From positions 1 to 29,543 of IMG/VR virus record IMGVR_UViG_3300046517_001487: a DNA stretch of 29,543 bases; one strand, 5' to 3'. Shown here one piece after another: positions 26,598 through 29,543 of the stretch (positions within the stretch are counted from its first letter, which is position 1; each line of letters begins with the position of its first letter). This DNA is from a virus. The position numbers were made by a program, and so were the translations under genes. The notes beneath the pieces were generated by a model. It was not told where the DNA came from and made no database searches. It saw only the letters and a program-made list of their open reading frames with translations.

Positions 26598-28643
26598 ATG
26601 ACTTACGCACCGCAGCCGCAACCGCCGCGGGGCGGCAGCTATGGCGACAACGACAAGCGACCCGACGACGATGACGATGACGACGACACCGGCATCGCGT
26701 TTCTGCGGAGGCAGTATCAGGACTTTGCCGCGGCCAAGTACGCCGAGGGCGAGGAGATGTTGGAGGCGCGGCACTACTATCACGGCGACCAGTGGACCAA
26801 GGAAGAGATCCGGGTGTTGCGCAATCGCAAGCAGCCGGTGGTCACCTCAAACCGCATCGTCCGCAAGATCGATGCCGTGGTCGGCCTGGTCGAGCGACTG
26901 CGGCAGGATCCCAAGGCGTTCGCCCGCACGCCGCGGCACGACCAGGGCGCCGAAGTAGCGACGGCGGTCTTGCGCTTTTGCCTGGACAGCAACGACTGGG
27001 CGTCGAAGAGCTCGCGGATCGCCAGGGGCGCCGCGATCGATGGCCTGGCCGGCATCGAATATGATTTGGTGCCGGGCGATACCGGCGACCCGTCGCTGGA
27101 AATGCACATCGTTTACGGCGACGGCTTCTTCTACGACCCGACCTCCTACGACGAGGGCTTCACCGACTGCCGGTATATGGGTGTCGCTAAGTGGATGGAT
27201 CGCGATCACGCTAAAGAACTCGCGCCCCATAAAGCCCAGGAAATTGATGACCTAGTTGAGTCCGGCAGCGACTTGGTCAATGTCAGCGAGTTCGACAAGG
27301 AGAAGAATTGGTTCAATCGATCTTCGAAAAAAATTCGGATGATCGACCATTGGTACATCAAGGGCGGCAAGTGGCGATGGTGTTGGTATGCCGGCGATGT
27401 CGAGTTGGGGCGCGGCAACAGTCCGTTTGTCGACGAGAAGGGCAAGACCTTTCCGCGCTACCGGATGTTCTCGGCCTACGTCGACCACGACGGCGACCGC
27501 TACGGTCCGATCCGCAATCTGAAATCGCCGCAGGACGAGATCAACCATCGGCGCTCCAAGTCGCTGCATCTGCTCAACTCGCGCAAGGTGATCAGCGAAA
27601 AAGGCGCGGTCGACGACATCGAGGTGTCGCGCCGCGAGTGGGCCAAGGCCGACGGCTGGGTTGAGGTCAATCCCGGCCTGAAAATGGAGCCCGACACCAC
27701 CACCTTGAACGACTTCAAGGGCCAGCTCGAACTTTTGCAGGAAGCCAAGAACGAGATCGAGAATTTCGGCCCCAATCCGGCGCTGATCGGGCAGGGGCTG
27801 GAGGACAGTTCGGGCAGAGCTATCCAGTTGCTGCAGCAGGCCGGCATCGCCGAGCTCGGGCCGTATCTGACGGCGTTCAAGAACTGGAAAATCCGGGTCT
27901 ATCGCGATTGCTGGAACATCGTGCAGCGGCACTGGAAGCAGGAGCGCTGGATCCGCGTCACCGACGACCAGAATGTCGCGCAATTTTTCCAGGCCAACAA
28001 ATTGGAGCTTGACCAGTTCGGCCGGCCGATGATCGTCAACGATCTGGGCTCGCTCGATGTCGACATCATCATCGACGAGGGCCCCGACACCGTGAACATG
28101 CAGAGCGACGCGATGCAGGTGCTGCAGTCGCTCGGCCCGCAATTCCTGCAGCAGTTCCCGGAGATTGCCATTACGTTGGCGCCGCTTCCCGCTTCAGTCA
28201 AAAAGCCGATGATCGACAAGATCCAGATGCAGATGAACAAGCCGCCGCCGCCGGATCCGAAGATGATGGCGATCCAGGCCAAAGCGCAGGGCGACGCCCA
28301 GGAACGGCAACAGGATGCCATGCTGGAGCAGCAAAAGGCCCAGCGCGAGAACGCCCAGGCCCAGCAGGACGCGGTGCTGAAGCAGCAGGCCGCCGATCGC
28401 GATTTCGCCAACCAGGTGCGTCAGCAGCAATTCGACGAGCAGGCGCGGCAGCGCGAGGCGCAGCACGATGCCATGCTGCAGCGGATGGCGGCGCAGAACG
28501 AAGCAATGATCGAACGCATGAAGGCCTCTGCCGAAATCGCCATCGCCCACATCCAGGCGCAGGCGAAGATGCAGATCGCCGCCGATGCCCATGAGCAACA
28601 GATGGCGCAGGCCGAAGAGACGGCCGCGACCGGCATCGAATGA
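26598..28643 (+). CDS. Portal protein, P22-like
   Basis: A 681-aa portal, the dodecameric DNA channel at the capsid vertex. ATG 26598 is chosen; GTG 26592 would add two residues. An acidic low-complexity head with eight successive Asp is followed by family segments: EARHYYHGDQWTKEEIRVL, PVVTSNRIVRKIDAVVGLVE, FFYDPTSYDEGFTDCRYMGV, DDEIN-like QDEINHRRSKSLHLLNSRKV and GRAIQLLQQAGIAELGPYL. These are characteristic of P22-like (podovirus) portals. The C-terminal ~150 residues are a long Gln/Ala-rich coiled coil, like the P22 barrel region. Scaffold-like gene follows, as in P22-type head modules. Confidence 0.9.
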   Translation: MTYAPQPQPPRGGSYGDNDKRPDDDDDDDDTGIAFLRRQYQDFAAAKYAEGEEMLEARHYYHGDQWTKEEIRVLRNRKQPVVTSNRIVRKIDAVVGLVERLRQDPKAFARTPRHDQGAEVATAVLRFCLDSNDWASKSSRIARGAAIDGLAGIEYDLVPGDTGDPSLEMHIVYGDGFFYDPTSYDEGFTDCRYMGVAKWMDRDHAKELAPHKAQEIDDLVESGSDLVNVSEFDKEKNWFNRSSKKIRMIDHWYIKGGKWRWCWYAGDVELGRGNSPFVDEKGKTFPRYRMFSAYVDHDGDRYGPIRNLKSPQDEINHRRSKSLHLLNSRKVISEKGAVDDIEVSRREWAKADGWVEVNPGLKMEPDTTTLNDFKGQLELLQEAKNEIENFGPNPALIGQGLEDSSGRAIQLLQQAGIAELGPYLTAFKNWKIRVYRDCWNIVQRHWKQERWIRVTDDQNVAQFFQANKLELDQFGRPMIVNDLGSLDVDIIIDEGPDTVNMQSDAMQVLQSLGPQFLQQFPEIAITLAPLPASVKKPMIDKIQMQMNKPPPPDPKMMAIQAKAQGDAQERQQDAMLEQQKAQRENAQAQQDAVLKQQAADRDFANQVRQQQFDEQARQREAQHDAMLQRMAAQNEAMIERMKASAEIAIAHIQAQAKMQIAADAHEQQMAQAEETAATGIE

Positions 28644-28822
28644 ATATCGAGGGTCCAGTTTATGCCGACCGTGTCAACGGCCGGTTGACCTATCTCGATT
28701 GGGAGCGCTGGACCCCAGAAGATCAGGCGCGCTGGCCGCGCCCCATCAGTTCGGACGAGCCGCCGACACAGGCTCAACGCTTAGCCCAGCGACAACAGGG
28801 CAACGCACGCCTGAAGCGATAG
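28640..28822 (+). CDS. Small hypothetical protein between portal and scaffold
   Basis: A 60-aa protein overlapping the portal stop by ATGA. It starts MNIEGPVYADRVNGRLTYLD, then WERWTPEDQARWPRPISSDE, and ends with a basic Gln/Arg-rich helix. The WERWTP-x-D-Q-A-R-W pattern suggests a small structured head. No known family. The tight coupling argues that it is translated, possibly a head-assembly accessory. Confidence 0.55.
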   Translation: MNIEGPVYADRVNGRLTYLDWERWTPEDQARWPRPISSDEPPTQAQRLAQRQQGNARLKR

Positions 28823-28865
28823 ATGGCAGCGCACCGCAGCGACACGCGGAACATGAGGATGACCC

Positions 28866-29543
28866 ATGGCTGAACGAGACGACGTCACAGAACTGTCTGA
28901 AGACTCATTGTTCGACAACGCGATTGATCCGCCTGCAGCAGAACCGGCGCCCAGCGCGGCACCGGAGCCGGCTTCAATCCCGCAAGTCGAGCAAGCCAAG
29001 CCGGACACCGAGGCAGCGGCAGCGCCCGCGGGTGAAAAACCCAAGGTCGATGACGATGCTCACATGGTGCCGTCATGGCGGCTCAAGGAGATCACGGAGG
29101 AGCGGCGCGCGGCGCAGGCCGAGCGCGATGCCTTCAAGCAGCAACGCGATCAACTGGCGTTTGAACAGCAGGAATTCCGGCGGCGCTTGGCGCAACTGGA
29201 AAAGCCTCCTGAGCAGCCGCAAGAGCCCGATCCGTTGCTCAATCCCCGCGAGTATCGCGAGTTCATGGAGCGGCGCTTCGAGGAGCGTCTGGTCAATGAA
29301 CGCCGCGAGATGAGTTTGCAGAGTGCGAAGCGGACCTACAAGGAAGAGTTCGACCAGGCTTACGAGGCTGCACAAAAATTTGTCGATCCCGCATTGCGGG
29401 CTCGCATGCAGCACTCGTCGGACCCTGGCGAAACTCTGATCGGCTGGTTCCGCGAGCTCAAGATCCGCGCCGAGGTCGGCAACGATCCTGCGGCTTATCG
29501 CAAGAAGGTCGGTGACGAAATGCTCAAGGATCCCGAGTTTCGC
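28866..29543 (+). CDS. Scaffolding-like head assembly protein (3' end outside window)
   Basis: The frame is open from ATG 28866 to the right edge (226 codons). GAGGAT precedes the ATG. The N-terminus is acidic and Ala/Pro-rich (DDVTELSEDSLFDNAIDPPA, AAEPAPSAAPEPASIPQVEQ), followed by a long charged coiled coil (LKEITEERRAAQAERDAFKQ, QEFRRRLAQLEKPPEQPQE), then EFMERRFEERLVNERREMSL and a helical part with ALRARMQHSSDPGETLIGWF. This disordered-acidic plus coiled-coil layout right after a P22-type portal fits a scaffolding protein, which guides prohead assembly. Confidence 0.75.
   Translation, partial: MAERDDVTELSEDSLFDNAIDPPAAEPAPSAAPEPASIPQVEQAKPDTEAAAAPAGEKPKVDDDAHMVPSWRLKEITEERRAAQAERDAFKQQRDQLAFEQQEFRRRLAQLEKPPEQPQEPDPLLNPREYREFMERRFEERLVNERREMSLQSAKRTYKEEFDQAYEAAQKFVDPALRARMQHSSDPGETLIGWFRELKIRAEVGNDPAAYRKKVGDEMLKDPEFR

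Noticed and set aside
27252-28142. 296-codon open frame on the minus strand
   Set aside because: Antisense to the portal gene, with no start signal and no recognisable domain.
1-29543. tRNA genes, CRISPR arrays, insertion sequences
   Set aside because: I looked for T-arm-like motifs, regularly spaced repeats and transposase motifs and saw none convincing. A dedicated tRNA scan would settle the first.

Overview
This window looks like a stretch of a temperate, podovirus-like tailed phage genome from an alphaproteobacterial host, most likely Rhizobiales (Bradyrhizobium or Rhodopseudomonas-like). The base composition is GC-rich. There is a GcrA-type regulator, a family restricted to Alphaproteobacteria. 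The portal is of the P22 type and is followed by a scaffold-like gene. An integrase and a C1-type repressor indicate lysogeny. These host and lifestyle calls are inference; no database search was possible.

Layout. Positions 1-8411 (+) are a tightly overlapping late operon: the end of a structural gene, two paralogous tail fibres, a lectin-like protein, a beta-helix tailspike, a short fibre-associated protein, a membrane/coiled-coil lysis candidate and a GH24 lysozyme. Positions 8412-8603 hold repeats that may mark attP. Positions 8553-10429 (-) are an integrase operon with three small genes. Positions 10563-12471 form the immunity region: small regulators, a minus-strand 94-aa gene with a good promoter, the repressor (-) and a divergent Cro-like gene (+). 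Positions 12511-19661 (+) are the early operon: GcrA-like protein, MT-A70 adenine methyltransferase, VRR-NUC nuclease, PD-(D/E)XK exonuclease, a probable ssDNA-binding protein, a C5-cytosine methyltransferase locus with an out-of-frame overlapping gene, and a primase-helicase. Three small minus-strand genes interrupt it at 15624-16279. A repeat-rich candidate origin follows at 19659-19854. Three conserved small genes then end at a rho-independent terminator at 21236-21261.

Positions 21291-29543 are the packaging/head-assembly region: a DUF5681-like protein, a structured gap with a 31-bp perfect palindrome, a small gene, a PEP-CTERM-type secreted protein, two paralogous coiled-coil genes on the minus strand, the large terminase, two tandem signal-peptide proteins, an Acb2/Tad1-like candidate anti-CBASS sponge, the portal, a small gene and a scaffold-like gene running off the edge.

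The most interesting regulatory signal is a 14-bp element, consensus TAGGACWTTTCCTA, found about 16 times. It sits in promoters, directly before start codons and across stop codons, and resembles dispersed repressor-binding 'stoperators'. Other highlights are the dual-frame methyltransferase locus, the Acb2-like protein, and a GcrA-like gene overlapping an adenine methyltransferase. Because integrase lies in the middle of contiguous phage genes, the sequence probably represents an unintegrated (virion or circular) genome.
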